In this document: positions 1-8,901 of the stretch, one piece after another
Position numbering within the stretch: the first letter of the stretch is position 1
How the letters are laid out: each line of letters opens with the position of its first letter
Source of the DNA: Vibrio atypicus
GTDB lineage: Bacteria; Pseudomonadota; Gammaproteobacteria; Enterobacterales; Vibrionaceae
Length of the DNA: 64,000 nt
Reading direction: 5' to 3'
NCBI RefSeq assembly: GCF_009811315.1
Contig: NZ_BLID01000006.1
Span: 124,001-188,000, forward strand
Program-made: the position numbers and the translations under genes
The notes under the pieces: model-generated
Told to the model about the DNA's origin: nothing
Database searches by the model: none
Seen by the model: only the letters and a program-made list of their open reading frames with translations

Positions 1-239
1 GCTGGAAAGTCTGGTCCGAAGAAAAATCGGAACTGCTCTGGGATCTGTTGTTTAGATACTTGAGTTCCTTCAACGGAAATACTGACGACCGCAGGGGTGA
101 CTTTTTTTAGCATGGGAGCAAGACTAGGAAGCTGCTCACCATTAACGGAAAGTGGCAATGCTGCAGTGGCAGGCATTGGCGCGATGATTGAACTTAAGCT
201 TAGTGATAGGACGGTTAAAGCAAGCAAAGGTTTTTTCAT
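1..239 (-). CDS. degQ: Periplasmic serine endoprotease DegQ, N-terminal part
   Basis: Only the first 79 or so codons lie in the window; the gene runs off the left edge. The product starts with a signal peptide (Lys-Lys, a hydrophobic stretch, then an Ala-rich site near residue 26) followed by LPSLAPMLKKVTPAVVSISVEG, the N-terminal start of the HtrA/DegP/DegQ trypsin-like protease domain, and an FFFGPDFP loop usual in DegQ. The catalytic triad and PDZ domains are outside the window. DegQ is a periplasmic protease and chaperone. The neighbour zapG is the usual one in vibrios. DegP is the other possible name. Confidence 0.85.
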   Translation of the reverse strand, partial: MKKPLLALTVLSLSLSSIIAPMPATAALPLSVNGEQLPSLAPMLKKVTPAVVSISVEGTQVSKQQIPEQFRFFFGPDFP

Positions 240-344
240 CTGATAACTCCTATGTGATTAGTCCCTTAGATTTAATATTTTGCTTGGAAACAAAAAATCA
301 ATGGGAACATATGAGAGTTATGACTCAAAAACCTTTGCAAAGTT

Positions 345-361
345 CACCAATTAAATTGGTG
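345..361 (-). terminator. Inverted repeat after zapG, possible terminator
   Basis: CACCAATT and AATTGGTG flank a single base, right at the zapG stop codon. Read on the minus strand it is followed after about 11 bases, including the palindrome CTTTGCAAAG, by GGTTTTTG. It could end zapG transcription or be a protein-binding site for the degQ promoter; the T-run is short and displaced, so the terminator call is weak. Confidence 0.35.
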
Positions 362-817
362 TTATGACGCTTTTGCTGTGACGACTTGTTCTGAATCGAG
401 AATTTCTTTTCTCTCTTCTTTTAGTAGGCCCGTTGCACCTGAGGCATAATCTTTTGGTGCCTCATCTGATGAAGGTGAAACTTCCTCAGTCACTGTTTCA
501 TCAGGTTGGCTTTGCGCTGCCACTTTCTTATTGAACGGGTTATCTTGCACTGGAATATTTGGCAGTAGCTCAGAAGAGGTTTTAGCCATATGTTGGTACA
601 GTTTTGTGTACTCTTTACCCAGTGAGTCGAGCATTTCTGCTGTTTGAGCAAAGTGGTCAGCAAGGTCTTGCTTCTGCTGCTCTAATTCAAACTTTGCTGT
701 TTCTAATTCTTTCTGCGTGCTTTTCTGCTTTTTGTATCCAGGAGTCGTTAGACGAGAAATGATGACACCTAACAAAATCCCAACAAGCAAACCAACTAGG
801 GCGTAAATCCAAGGCAT
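362..817 (-). CDS. zapG: Cell division protein ZapG (YhcB, DUF1043)
   Basis: 151 residues. One N-terminal membrane helix (MPWIYALVGLLVGILLGVII, residues 1-20) is followed by a long Lys/Glu/Gln-rich segment (about 28-80) predicted to be coiled coil, then a low-complexity acidic and Ser/Pro-rich tail. This is the DUF1043/YhcB architecture: an inner-membrane protein that links division and envelope growth and interacts with the elongation and division machineries. It is transcribed divergently from zapE across 152 bp, with degQ downstream, the standard vibrio arrangement. The start at 817 gives the whole membrane anchor. Confidence 0.88.
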   Translation of the reverse strand: MPWIYALVGLLVGILLGVIISRLTTPGYKKQKSTQKELETAKFELEQQKQDLADHFAQTAEMLDSLGKEYTKLYQHMAKTSSELLPNIPVQDNPFNKKVAAQSQPDETVTEEVSPSSDEAPKDYASGATGLLKEERKEILDSEQVVTAKAS

Positions 818-969
818 ATTAGCTCCTTATTGTTGTTATTTAACATGTTTATTACTACTTAGTTACACATGTTCAGATGACATGGTACTATGAGAGACTC
901 AACCAATAAAGAAAAATGCATGTGCTCTACATAGCAGTTTCAACTCTTCTTCTGTAGGTCAATGAAGAC

Positions 970-2073
970 ATGACGCCCTTAGATAACTATCAAAAAGACA
1001 TTAAAGATCATGGTTTTCAGCAAGATGCAGCCCAGCTTAAAGCGGTGACTGCGTTAGATACGCTTTACCATGAATTTATCCAATATGTGAATATGCCCGT
1101 TGAAAAAATGACGGGATGGAAAAGCTGGTTTGGTAAAAAGCCAGAGCAACCTATCGCGCCCAAAGGTCTCTATTTTTGGGGTGGTGTAGGGCGGGGTAAA
1201 ACCTACTTAATGGATACCTTCTTTGATGCACTTCCGACAGAGAAAAAGATGCGAGTGCATTTTCACCGCTTTATGTATCGGGTCCATGATGAGTTAAATG
1301 CACTGGGGGATGTGAATGATCCATTGGAGCTGGTGGCGGATACCTTTAAAGCGGAAGCAGAAATTATCTGTTTCGATGAATTCTTCGTTTCAGATATAAC
1401 CGATGCCATGATCCTCGGCACTTTGTTTCAAGCGCTGTTTAAAAGAGGGGTGGTTTTGGTGGCAACATCAAATATCCCGCCAGAAGATCTGTACCGAAAT
1501 GGTTTGCAACGTGCTCGCTTCTTACCTGCGATTAAACTGATTCAAGAAAATTGCATAGTGCTTAATGTCGATAGTGGTATTGATTATCGCCTACGAACCT
1601 TGGAACAGGCTGAGATTTACCATCATCCACTCGATGAACAAGCAAACAAGAATCTACATCGTTATTTTGAGCAACTTGTTGGTGAAGAGCGACATGGTGA
1701 GCAAAGTATTGATATAAACCATCGTCAGATTGAAGTGGTTGAAACATCGGAAGGGGTGTTACACGCAACATTCGCTCAGTTATGCCAAACGGCACGAAGC
1801 CAAAATGACTATATTGAACTCTCGCGTATTTATCATACCGTCTTGCTTGCAGATGTCGTCAAAATGGACCGCGCAATTGATGATGCGGCGCGCCGTTTTA
1901 TTGCGTTAGTGGATGAATTTTACGAGCGAAATGTGAAATTAATCATCTCAGCAGAAGTGGCTTTAGAAGAGTTGTACAGTGATGGCTTGCTCGAATTTGA
2001 GTTCAAACGTTGCCAATCTCGATTGATTGAAATGCAAAGCCATGACTATCTAGCAAAAGAGCATTTAGCTTAA
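970..2073 (+). CDS. zapE: Cell division ATPase ZapE (AFG1-like)
   Basis: 367 residues, usual for the AFG1/LACE1-like family. Walker A is GGVGRGKT (residues 71-78) and Walker B is IICFDEF (132-138), followed by a sensor-like ATSN segment. In E. coli ZapE is a cytoplasmic AAA-type ATPase that binds FtsZ at the division ring under heat, low oxygen or filamentation conditions. It stands alone between divergent zapG and the rplM promoter. The start at 970 keeps the N-terminal TPLDNYQ block typical of the family; an ATG eight bases earlier is out of frame. The Shine-Dalgarno match is weak. Confidence 0.93.
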   Translation: MTPLDNYQKDIKDHGFQQDAAQLKAVTALDTLYHEFIQYVNMPVEKMTGWKSWFGKKPEQPIAPKGLYFWGGVGRGKTYLMDTFFDALPTEKKMRVHFHRFMYRVHDELNALGDVNDPLELVADTFKAEAEIICFDEFFVSDITDAMILGTLFQALFKRGVVLVATSNIPPEDLYRNGLQRARFLPAIKLIQENCIVLNVDSGIDYRLRTLEQAEIYHHPLDEQANKNLHRYFEQLVGEERHGEQSIDINHRQIEVVETSEGVLHATFAQLCQTARSQNDYIELSRIYHTVLLADVVKMDRAIDDAARRFIALVDEFYERNVKLIISAEVALEELYSDGLLEFEFKRCQSRLIEMQSHDYLAKEHLA

Positions 2074-2151
2074 AAAATTGCTAATCAGCAATAGAATGAA
2101 AAAAAATACATTTTTTGCTGAAAAAGAGGTGATTTTTTCAACTGACTTCTC

Positions 2152-2317
2152 TATAATCCTGCGACCCACCGTTACTGCAGACCTTGATTATCGAAGGTAT
2201 TTCGACATAACGGGTCGAGAGAACCAACCACTCGAAGGGGTGTTGACTGGACTCTTAGTCAGTGGGAGCATATTGCTCCTTAAGTGTAAATTTAAATATA
2301 AACGGGTTATTATTAGC
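2152..2317 (+). promoter_or_regulatory. Promoter and structured leader of rplM-rpsI
   Basis: A perfect -10 TATAAT lies at 2152-2157, followed by a GC-rich stretch (CTGCGACCC) of the kind seen in stringently controlled promoters; I see no good -35. The leader of about 155 nt carries two stem-loops: TGACT/AGTCA (2244-2261) and GGAGCA-tat-TGCTCC (2265-2279), shortly before the rplM start. In E. coli L13 represses its own operon through the leader; the same may hold here, which is inference. The leader is open in the rplM frame and makes the gene look longer than it is. Confidence 0.6.
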
Positions 2318-2746
2318 ATGAAAACTTTCGTTGCTAAACCAGAAACTGTAAAACGCGACTGGTACGTTGTAGACGCTGAAGGTAAAACTCTTGGTCGTCT
2401 AGCAAGTGAAATTGCATCTCGCCTACGTGGCAAACACAAAGCTGAATACACTCCTCACGTTGACACTGGTGATTACATCATCGTTATCAATGCTGAGAAA
2501 GTTGCTGTAACAGGTAACAAAGCTAAGAACAAAGTATACTACCGTCACTCTGAGTTCCCAGGCGGCCTAAAATCAATCACTTTTGAAAAGCTGATCGATC
2601 GTAAGCCTGAAATGGCTCTTGAGCTAGCAGTTAAAGGTATGCTACCACGTGGTCCTCTAGGCCGTGCTATGTACCGTAAGCTGAAAGTTTACGCTGGCGC
2701 TGAGCACAACCATGTTGCTCAACAACCTCAAGTACTAGACATCTAA
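2318..2746 (+). CDS. rplM: 50S ribosomal protein L13
   Basis: 142 residues from [20 protein letters not shown], the exact usual length and start of bacterial L13. The conserved GRLASEIA and [19 protein letters not shown] segments are present. The reading frame is open back to 2078, but the upstream codons overlap the promoter and leader and bear no resemblance to L13, so the internal ATG at 2318 is the start. L13 is an early-assembly protein of the large subunit that binds 23S rRNA. It is co-transcribed with rpsI, 15 nt downstream. Confidence 0.98.
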   Translation: MKTFVAKPETVKRDWYVVDAEGKTLGRLASEIASRLRGKHKAEYTPHVDTGDYIIVINAEKVAVTGNKAKNKVYYRHSEFPGGLKSITFEKLIDRKPEMALELAVKGMLPRGPLGRAMYRKLKVYAGAEHNHVAQQPQVLDI

Positions 2747-2761
2747 TCGGGGATTTCGAAA

Positions 2762-3154
2762 ATGGCAGAGAATCAATACTACGGCACTGGCCGTCGCAAA
2801 AGCTCAGCTGCGCGTGTTTTCATTAAACCAGGCAGCGGCAACATCGTAATCAACAAGCGTAGCCTTGATGAGTACTTCGGTCGTCCAACTTCTCGCATGG
2901 TTGTTAAACAGCCTCTAGAGCTAGTTGAACTAACTGAGAAACTAGACCTATACATCACTGTTTCTGGTGGTGGTATTTCTGGTCAAGCTGGTGCTATCCG
3001 TCACGGTATCACTCGCGCTCTAATGGAATACGATGAGTCTTTCCGTCCTGCTCTACGTGCAGCTGGTTACGTTACTCGTGACGCTCGTTGCGTTGAACGT
3101 AAGAAAGTTGGTCTACGTAAAGCACGTCGTCGTCCACAGTTCTCTAAGCGTTAA
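2762..3154 (+). CDS. rpsI: 30S ribosomal protein S9
   Basis: 130 residues with the S9 signature ([19 protein letters not shown] at the start, [19 protein letters not shown] in the middle) and the basic C-terminal tail ending in QFSKR, whose last residues contact P-site tRNA in known ribosomes. It follows rplM with a clear GGGGAT-type Shine-Dalgarno region and is followed by a strong terminator. Confidence 0.98.
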   Translation: MAENQYYGTGRRKSSAARVFIKPGSGNIVINKRSLDEYFGRPTSRMVVKQPLELVELTEKLDLYITVSGGGISGQAGAIRHGITRALMEYDESFRPALRAAGYVTRDARCVERKKVGLRKARRRPQFSKR

Positions 3155-3203
3155 TTTCCTTTTCGGAAATTATACCGCTCCAGTTTTACTGGGATTGTGG
3201 TTC

Positions 3204-3235
3204 AAAGCTCGGCTATATGCCGAGCTTTTTGTTTT
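3204..3235 (+). terminator. Rho-independent terminator of rplM-rpsI
   Basis: AAAGCTCGGC (3204-3213), five-base loop, GCCGAGCTTT (3219-3228), then a T-rich run. Perfect 10-bp stem. Confidence 0.93.
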
Positions 3236-3481
3236 TCTATTCAAAAAAAATCCCTTCTAATCTCTCGTTTTTCCTAAGTTTTGTCTGACTTATGCCCCTT
3301 TTGTGACCTCACTGGCGATTCGCCTCACAAATGTTACAAAAAGGTAGCTTTATCTTGTCAAAAAGTAGGGTTTTATTTATCATTTGCCATCAAATAAATA
3401 CAACTAAATTCGTATTTTGTTAGCCATGCTCTTTAAGCGGAATATCAATAGTCCACAGGGAGCAAATGGGAGAATGTTTGG
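3236..3481. other. Intergenic region before petA
   Basis: No gene is seen. It must hold the petABC promoter, but I cannot pick a convincing -35/-10 pair. The one visible structure is an inverted repeat TTTGTGA (3300-3306) and TCACAAA (3325-3331) enclosing GGCG-att-CGCC (3314-3324). The half-sites resemble TGTGA/TCACA of CRP sites, but the spacing is too wide for one CRP site. Confidence 0.4.
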
Positions 3482-4075
3482 ATGAGCAATGCGCCTTTAA
3501 ATAACGGTCGCAGACGTTTCCTAACTGCTACAACAGCTGTTGTTGGTGGTCTTGGAGCAGCTGCTGTCGCCGTTCCTTTTATTAAATCTTGGAACCCAAG
3601 TGAAAAAGCCAAAGCTGCGGGTGCCCCTGTCGAAGTCGACATTGGCAAACTCGAAGAAGGTCAGATGGTTCGTGTTGAATGGCGTGGTAAACCTGTATGG
3701 GTTGTCCGTCGTGCACAATCAGTGGTCGAGACCCTTAAAGGTCTTGATGGCCAGCTACGTGACCCAGCTTCAGGCGAAGAACAACAACCAACTTATGCTC
3801 AAAACGCTTACCGCTCAATTAAGCCAGAGTATTTCGTTGCTGTTGGTATCTGTACACACCTTGGTTGTTCACCGACTTATTTACCTGACAGTTTTAGCGA
3901 ACAAGTTCAGGGTGTGAAATCTGGTTTCTTCTGTCCATGTCATGGTTCGAAGTTTGACATGGCAGGCCGTGTATTCCAGGGCGTTCCTGCGCCACTTAAC
4001 CTAGTCGTACCTAAACACATGTACCTGAGTGATACTAAGATCATTATCGGTATCGATGAAGGAGGGGAGGCATAA
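3482..4075 (+). CDS. petA: Ubiquinol-cytochrome c reductase, Rieske iron-sulfur subunit
   Basis: 197 residues. A twin-arginine-like start (NNGRRRFLTATTAVVGG) precedes a hydrophobic anchor (about 15-33). The Rieske cluster ligands are in CTHLGC (124-129) and CPCHGS (151-156): two Cys and two His for the 2Fe-2S centre. It is the first gene of the bc1 operon and moves electrons from ubiquinol at the Qo site to cytochrome c1. The stop codon overlaps the petB start by one base (TAATG), indicating translational coupling. Confidence 0.97.
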   Translation: MSNAPLNNGRRRFLTATTAVVGGLGAAAVAVPFIKSWNPSEKAKAAGAPVEVDIGKLEEGQMVRVEWRGKPVWVVRRAQSVVETLKGLDGQLRDPASGEEQQPTYAQNAYRSIKPEYFVAVGICTHLGCSPTYLPDSFSEQVQGVKSGFFCPCHGSKFDMAGRVFQGVPAPLNLVVPKHMYLSDTKIIIGIDEGGEA

Positions 4076-5340
4076 TGCAAGCTCTACTTGATTGGGTCGA
4101 AAAACGCATACCCGCAATGAATGCGTATAAAAAGCACCTTTCTGAGTACCCGATGCCAAAGAACTTTAACTTTTGGTATTTGTTCGGTTCACTCGCAATG
4201 CTTGTTTTGGTTAACCAGATCCTGACAGGTATCTGGCTAACAATGAACTACGTTCCATCTGGTGATGGTGCATTCGCGTCAATCGAATACATCATGCGTG
4301 ATGTAGAGTACGGTTGGTTATTGCGTTACATGCACTCAACAGGCGCTTCTGCGTTCTTCGTTGTTGTTTATCTGCACATGTTCCGTGGTCTTATCTACGG
4401 TTCATACCAGAAACCTCGTGAACTGCTGTGGATCTTCGGTATGTTGATCTTCTTGGTATTGATGGCTGAAGCATTCATGGGTTACCTACTACCATGGGGT
4501 CAGATGTCTTACTGGGGTGCTCAGGTTATCATTTCTCTGTTTGGTGCTATTCCTGTTATTGGTGATGACCTAACATTGTGGATTCGTGGTGACTACGTAA
4601 TTTCTGGTGCGACACTGAACCGTTTCTTCGCACTCCACGTTATTGCTCTACCAATTGTACTTCTGTTGCTTATCGTGCTTCACGTACTAGCATTACACGA
4701 AGTTGGTTCGAATAACCCAGACGGTATCGAAACTAAGCTTCCTAAAGGCTCAATGGGCGATGACTACAAAACTCAGTTCCCATTCCATAAGGATTACACC
4801 AAGAAATACGATATCATCGATTCTATTCCTTTCCACCCGTACGGGACTGTGAAAGATATGGTAGGTGTTGCTGGTTTCCTATTCTTGTTCTGTTACGTGC
4901 TGTTCTTTAACCCAGAAATGGGTGGATACTTCCTTGAGCCGCCTAACTTTGAAGCTGCAAACCCGCTGAAAACGCCAGAGCACATCGCTCCTGTATGGTA
5001 CTTCACTCCGTTCTACGCGATCCTTCGTGCGGTTCCGGATAAGCTATTAGGCGTAGTAGCAATGGGCGCGTCTATTGTGGTTCTATTTGTTCTACCATGG
5101 TTGGATCGCTGTAAGGTTCGTTCTTACCGCTACCGTAGCAAATTCCATTTATTCAATATCATCCAGTTCACTATTAGCTTTATCGCGCTAGGTATTTTGG
5201 GTGCGCTTCCAGCGACACCAACCTACACGCTACTAGCTCAGATCTTTAGCTTAGCTTACTTCATGTTCTTTGTACTGCTGTACTTCTACAGTAAGAATGA
5301 AGCGACGAAGCCACTACCAGAAAGGGTGACATTCAAATGA
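4075..5340 (+). CDS. petB: Ubiquinol-cytochrome c reductase, cytochrome b
   Basis: 421 residues with eight or so membrane helices. The heme-ligating histidine pattern is visible (RYMHSTGASAFFVVVYLHMFRG, then FFALHVIALPIVLLLLIVLHVLALHE), as are the Qo-site PEWY-type motif in its proteobacterial form PVWYF and the GYLLPWGQMSYWGA helix. It forms the quinol-oxidising core of complex III with PetA and PetC. It starts within the petA stop codon and ends in an ATGA overlap with petC. Confidence 0.98.
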   Translation: MQALLDWVEKRIPAMNAYKKHLSEYPMPKNFNFWYLFGSLAMLVLVNQILTGIWLTMNYVPSGDGAFASIEYIMRDVEYGWLLRYMHSTGASAFFVVVYLHMFRGLIYGSYQKPRELLWIFGMLIFLVLMAEAFMGYLLPWGQMSYWGAQVIISLFGAIPVIGDDLTLWIRGDYVISGATLNRFFALHVIALPIVLLLLIVLHVLALHEVGSNNPDGIETKLPKGSMGDDYKTQFPFHKDYTKKYDIIDSIPFHPYGTVKDMVGVAGFLFLFCYVLFFNPEMGGYFLEPPNFEAANPLKTPEHIAPVWYFTPFYAILRAVPDKLLGVVAMGASIVVLFVLPWLDRCKVRSYRYRSKFHLFNIIQFTISFIALGILGALPATPTYTLLAQIFSLAYFMFFVLLYFYSKNEATKPLPERVTFK

Positions 5341-6074
5341 AAAAATGGATTTTAGTTTTCTTTGCTATGCTGCCTTCTCTGGCGATGGCAGCGGGCGCAA
5401 ATGTACCGCTAGACAAAGCGAACAATGACCTATCAGACCAAGCTTCGTTACAGAACGGTGCGAAGCTGTTCATGAACTACTGTTTTGCTTGTCACTCAAC
5501 TCAATACCAGCGTTACGAGCGTGTTGCACGTGATATCGGTATCCCAGTTGAACTACTGAAAGATAACCTGATTTTTGATCCTGAAGCGAAAGTTGGTGAT
5601 CTGATGGTTAACGCAATACCACAAGAATCAGCAGCGAAATGGTTTGGTGCTCCACCACCAGATCTAACACTGGTTGCTCGCGTTCGTGGTACAGATTGGC
5701 TCTACACTTACTTGCGTTCTTTCTATGAAGACCCAAGCCGCCCATTTGGTGTAAACAATATTGTTTTCCCAAGTGTTGGTATGCCACACGTGCTAGAAGA
5801 GCTTCAAGGTATTCCTACGCCTGTATACGAAACACATGTTGTTGATGGCGAAGAAGTTACTAAAGTGGTTGGCGTTGAGTCTGATGGTTCAGGTGAAATG
5901 AACACTGAAGAGTATGACAACGCGGTTCGCGACCTCGTTAATTTCTTAGAGTATTCAGGCGACCCAGTGAAGCTTGAACGTCATGCTCTTGGTTGGTGGG
6001 TAATGGCTTTCCTTGTTATCTTCGCAATCGTTGTAGTACTACTTAAGAAAGAGTATTGGCGTGATGTGCACTAA
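5337..6074 (+). CDS. petC: Ubiquinol-cytochrome c reductase, cytochrome c1
   Basis: 245 residues. An N-terminal signal peptide (MKKWILVFFAMLPSLAMAA) is followed by the heme c motif CFACH near residue 49, the downstream PPPDLTLVARVRG block, a Met axial-ligand region (FPSVGMPHVL) and one C-terminal membrane anchor (WWVMAFLVIFAIVVVLL) with KKEYWRDVH on the cytoplasmic side. It accepts electrons from the Rieske centre and hands them to soluble or membrane cytochrome c. It overlaps petB by 4 nt and ends the operon. Confidence 0.97.
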   Translation: MKKWILVFFAMLPSLAMAAGANVPLDKANNDLSDQASLQNGAKLFMNYCFACHSTQYQRYERVARDIGIPVELLKDNLIFDPEAKVGDLMVNAIPQESAAKWFGAPPPDLTLVARVRGTDWLYTYLRSFYEDPSRPFGVNNIVFPSVGMPHVLEELQGIPTPVYETHVVDGEEVTKVVGVESDGSGEMNTEEYDNAVRDLVNFLEYSGDPVKLERHALGWWVMAFLVIFAIVVVLLKKEYWRDVH

Positions 6075-6115
6075 TTGTGCTACGATACCGTGCTAATTCC
6101 CAATTTTTAATCTTA

Positions 6116-6144
6116 ACAATGGAGGCATAGCCTCCATTGTTTTT
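6116..6144 (+). terminator. Rho-independent terminator of petABC
   Basis: ACAATGGAGG (6116-6125) pairs perfectly with CCTCCATTGT (6131-6140), extended by C-G across an ATA loop, followed by TTTT. It separates petC from sspA. Confidence 0.85.
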
Positions 6145-6171
6145 ATCGTTGTAAGTGTGCTGGAGGGCTCC

Positions 6172-6807
6172 ATGGCTGTAGCTGCCAATAAACGTTCTGT
6201 GATGACTCTGTTTTCAAGTGCATCTGATATGTATAGCCATCAGGTACGTATTGTCCTGGCGGAAAAAGGCGTAAGTGTAGAAGTAGAACTTGTAGATGAA
6301 ATGAATCTACCTGCTGAGCTTATTGAACTTAACCCGTACAAAACGGTACCGACTCTAGTTGATCGTGAGCTAGCGCTTTACGACTCTAAAATCATCATGG
6401 AATACTTGGACGAGCGTTTTCCTCATCCACCATTGATGCCTGTATACCCAGTAGCTCGTGGTAACAGTCGTCTGATGATTTACCGTATTGAGAGAAACTG
6501 GTACACACTAGCTGAGAAAGTAGTAAAAGGTTCAGCGGAAGAGTCTGAATCTGCACGTAATAAACTACGTAACGATCTACTGACTCTAGCGCCAGTGTTT
6601 GCAGAATACGAATACTTTATGAGCGAAGAGTTCAGCCTAATCGACTGCTACTTAGCACCGTTATTATGGCGTCTTCCTCAGCTTGGTATTGAGCTTGTAG
6701 GCCCAGGTTCGAAAGAACTTAAAGTGTACATGAACCGAGTATTCGAACGTGATTCATTCCTAGCTTCTCTTACTGAAGCTGAGCGTGAAATGCGCCTAAC
6801 TCGCTAA
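6172..6807 (+). CDS. sspA: Stringent starvation protein A
   Basis: 211 residues of glutathione-S-transferase fold: an N-terminal thioredoxin-like domain (RSVMTLFSSASDMYSHQVRIVLAEKG to MEYLDERFPHPPLMP) and a C-terminal helical domain. SspA binds RNA polymerase and supports stationary-phase and acid-stress transcription; it lacks GST activity in known members. An in-frame GTG at 6157 exists, but the ATG at 6172 has a better ribosome site (CTGGAGGGCTCC) and gives the family's usual N-terminus. sspB follows after 10 nt. Confidence 0.95.
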   Translation: MAVAANKRSVMTLFSSASDMYSHQVRIVLAEKGVSVEVELVDEMNLPAELIELNPYKTVPTLVDRELALYDSKIIMEYLDERFPHPPLMPVYPVARGNSRLMIYRIERNWYTLAEKVVKGSAEESESARNKLRNDLLTLAPVFAEYEYFMSEEFSLIDCYLAPLLWRLPQLGIELVGPGSKELKVYMNRVFERDSFLASLTEAEREMRLTR

Positions 6808-6817
6808 TTCGTCACTG

Positions 6818-7300
6818 ATGGATATTGCGAATATGACACCACGCCGCCCGTATATGCTGCGCGCATTTTACGAGTGGTTGGTGGACAATGAACTAACGCC
6901 ACACCTTGTTGTTGCGGCGACGTTACCTGGTGTACGTGTTCCTGACGAGTTTGTTCAAGATGGTCAAATCATTTTGAATATCGCGCCTAGAGCCGTAGGT
7001 AATCTTGAGCTTGGCAACGAAGCGATTACGTTTAATGCGCGTTTTAGTGGCCGTCCTCACTCGGTGAACGTTCCTCTATATGCGGTTCAAGCTATCTATG
7101 CTCGTGAAAACGGTGCAGGTACAATGTTCGAGCCAGAAGATGCATATATGGATGAGTTTGAAGAAGAAGAGTTGATTGTTGAAGAAGAGTTAAGCCCTCT
7201 TTCTGTCGCTTCTGAACAAACAGTCGAAAGCACTGAATCTGAGTCTGATGATGAGCCGCCAAGACCGAAAGGTCGTCCGAGCTTACGTGTTGTGAAATAA
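6818..7300 (+). CDS. sspB: ClpXP protease specificity-enhancing factor SspB
   Basis: 160 residues. The folded domain (1-110) carries MTPRRPYMLRAFYEWLVDNELTPHLVV and FNARFSGRPHSVNVPLYAVQAIYARENGAG; then comes a long acidic linker (EEEELIVEEELS) and the C-terminal ClpX-docking tail GRPSLRVVK, which matches the XB motif of E. coli SspB. It captures ssrA-tagged proteins and delivers them to ClpXP. The start at 6818 aligns with E. coli MDLSQLTPRRPY; its Shine-Dalgarno is poor, so translation may depend on coupling to sspA. Confidence 0.96.
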   Translation: MDIANMTPRRPYMLRAFYEWLVDNELTPHLVVAATLPGVRVPDEFVQDGQIILNIAPRAVGNLELGNEAITFNARFSGRPHSVNVPLYAVQAIYARENGAGTMFEPEDAYMDEFEEEELIVEEELSPLSVASEQTVESTESESDDEPPRPKGRPSLRVVK

Positions 7301-7316
7301 ACACCAGTTAGTAAAT

Positions 7317-7346
7317 AAAAAAGCAGCGATGATTCGCTGCTTTTTT
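7317..7346. terminator. Bidirectional terminator between sspB and dolP
   Basis: An A-run, GCAGCGA (7323-7329), loop TGAT, TCGCTGC (7334-7340), then six T. It works in both directions and serves convergent sspB and dolP. Confidence 0.9.
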
Positions 7347-7368
7347 GTATCTGCAAGATGGTAAACGG

Positions 7369-7938
7369 TTAGTCACCGAACTGAAAAGCTCGAATCACTT
7401 GCTTCACATCTGACACATTACGAGCAATATCCGTTGCTATATCTGCATGCTCATGGGAAACATAACCGAGTAGATAGACTTCTTTATCTTCAGTAATCAC
7501 TTTGATTTTGACGCCATTTAGCTCTGAATTAGCCAGTAATGCAGATTTCACTTTTGTGGTGATCCAGCTATCGTGGCTGATTTGCCCAACAGATAATGGC
7601 TGTTTTATCTTCAGTTGGTTGTGAATGGTGTCTACACCTTTGACTTTACGAGCTTGCCCTTCGAACTGTTCACTAAGCTCCGCTGTGTTAGCTTGCCCTA
7701 GCAGGATAACCGTTCCATTGTAAGAGCTGGCTGTCACACGGGCGTTACCTCGGAAGGGGGCTTTGTTACCAAGACCTGTGATTTCAAACTCGATATTATT
7801 GTCACTCCAAATCTCTTGGGTTGAACGAGGATCAATCACTAGGCTTGCCGTTGTTGCTGCACCAGCGACAAACAAGCCAGCACAGCCAGTCATACTTAGC
7901 GCAGCAACGGTCAGAACAAGGGCTCGAAATAGCTTCAT
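7369..7938 (-). CDS. dolP: Outer-membrane lipoprotein DolP (YraP), two BON domains
   Basis: 189 residues. The lipobox LSMTGC puts the lipidated Cys at residue 19. Two BON domains follow (about 45-115 and 123-189), with the ITGLGNKAPFRGNARVTASSYNGTVILLGQA and LLGYVSHEHADIATDIARNVSDVKQV patterns. In E. coli DolP supports outer-membrane integrity and the BAM complex at division sites. It is the last gene of lpoA-yraN-diaA-dolP, 3 nt after diaA, the same operon order as in E. coli. Confidence 0.92.
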   Translation of the reverse strand: MKLFRALVLTVAALSMTGCAGLFVAGAATTASLVIDPRSTQEIWSDNNIEFEITGLGNKAPFRGNARVTASSYNGTVILLGQANTAELSEQFEGQARKVKGVDTIHNQLKIKQPLSVGQISHDSWITTKVKSALLANSELNGVKIKVITEDKEVYLLGYVSHEHADIATDIARNVSDVKQVIRAFQFGD

Positions 7939-7941
7939 AAA

Positions 7942-8535
<594 letters not shown>

Positions 8536-8901
8536 TTATCCTTGAGTTATTGCGTTTTTGATCCACTCGATTTGTTCACCATTTTGATGGATGGCGATTA
8601 AGTCAAAGCGAAAATCAGTTGAATAGACGGACAAGCCATTTTTCATCAGCCACACATTGGCTGTTCTAATTAGCTTTTGTATTTTTGAGCGAGTGACAGT
8701 CTCTGCAGCATGACCAAAAGCTTGACTCTTTCGGTAGCGCACTTCAACGAAAACAATGCTGTCTTTATCGCGCATGATGAGGTCGAGCTCACCACCTTTA
8801 GCAAGGAAGTTTCGCTCAATTAGTGTTAAGCCGCAACTGATAAGATACTTTTCAGCTGCGGCTTCGTATTGTTGACCGGTGGCGCGTTTAGTGCGCAGCA
8901 C
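8536..8901 (-). CDS. yraN: UPF0102 family protein YraN
   Basis: 121 residues from a GTG start. The core pattern GELDLIMRDKDSIVFVEVRYRKS matches the UPF0102 restriction-endonuclease-like fold (Asp, then Glu-x-Arg/Lys). No activity is established. The frame is open back to 8973, but those codons overlap lpoA; GTG at 8901 gives the family's length of about 120 and a 14-nt overlap with the lpoA end. The next gene, diaA, starts 3 nt after its stop. The exact start is uncertain. Confidence 0.82.
   Translation of the reverse strand: MLRTKRATGQQYEAAAEKYLISCGLTLIERNFLAKGGELDLIMRDKDSIVFVEVRYRKSQAFGHAAETVTRSKIQKLIRTANVWLMKNGLSVYSTDFRFDLIAIHQNGEQIEWIKNAITQG

Noticed and set aside
2078..2317. N-terminal extension of rplM by 80 codons
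   Set aside because: It covers the promoter and leader; L13 begins at the internal ATG 2318 at its usual length.
3300..3331. CRP site upstream of petA
   Set aside because: TGTGA and TCACA halves are about 18 bases apart instead of six; more likely an RNA hairpin or chance.
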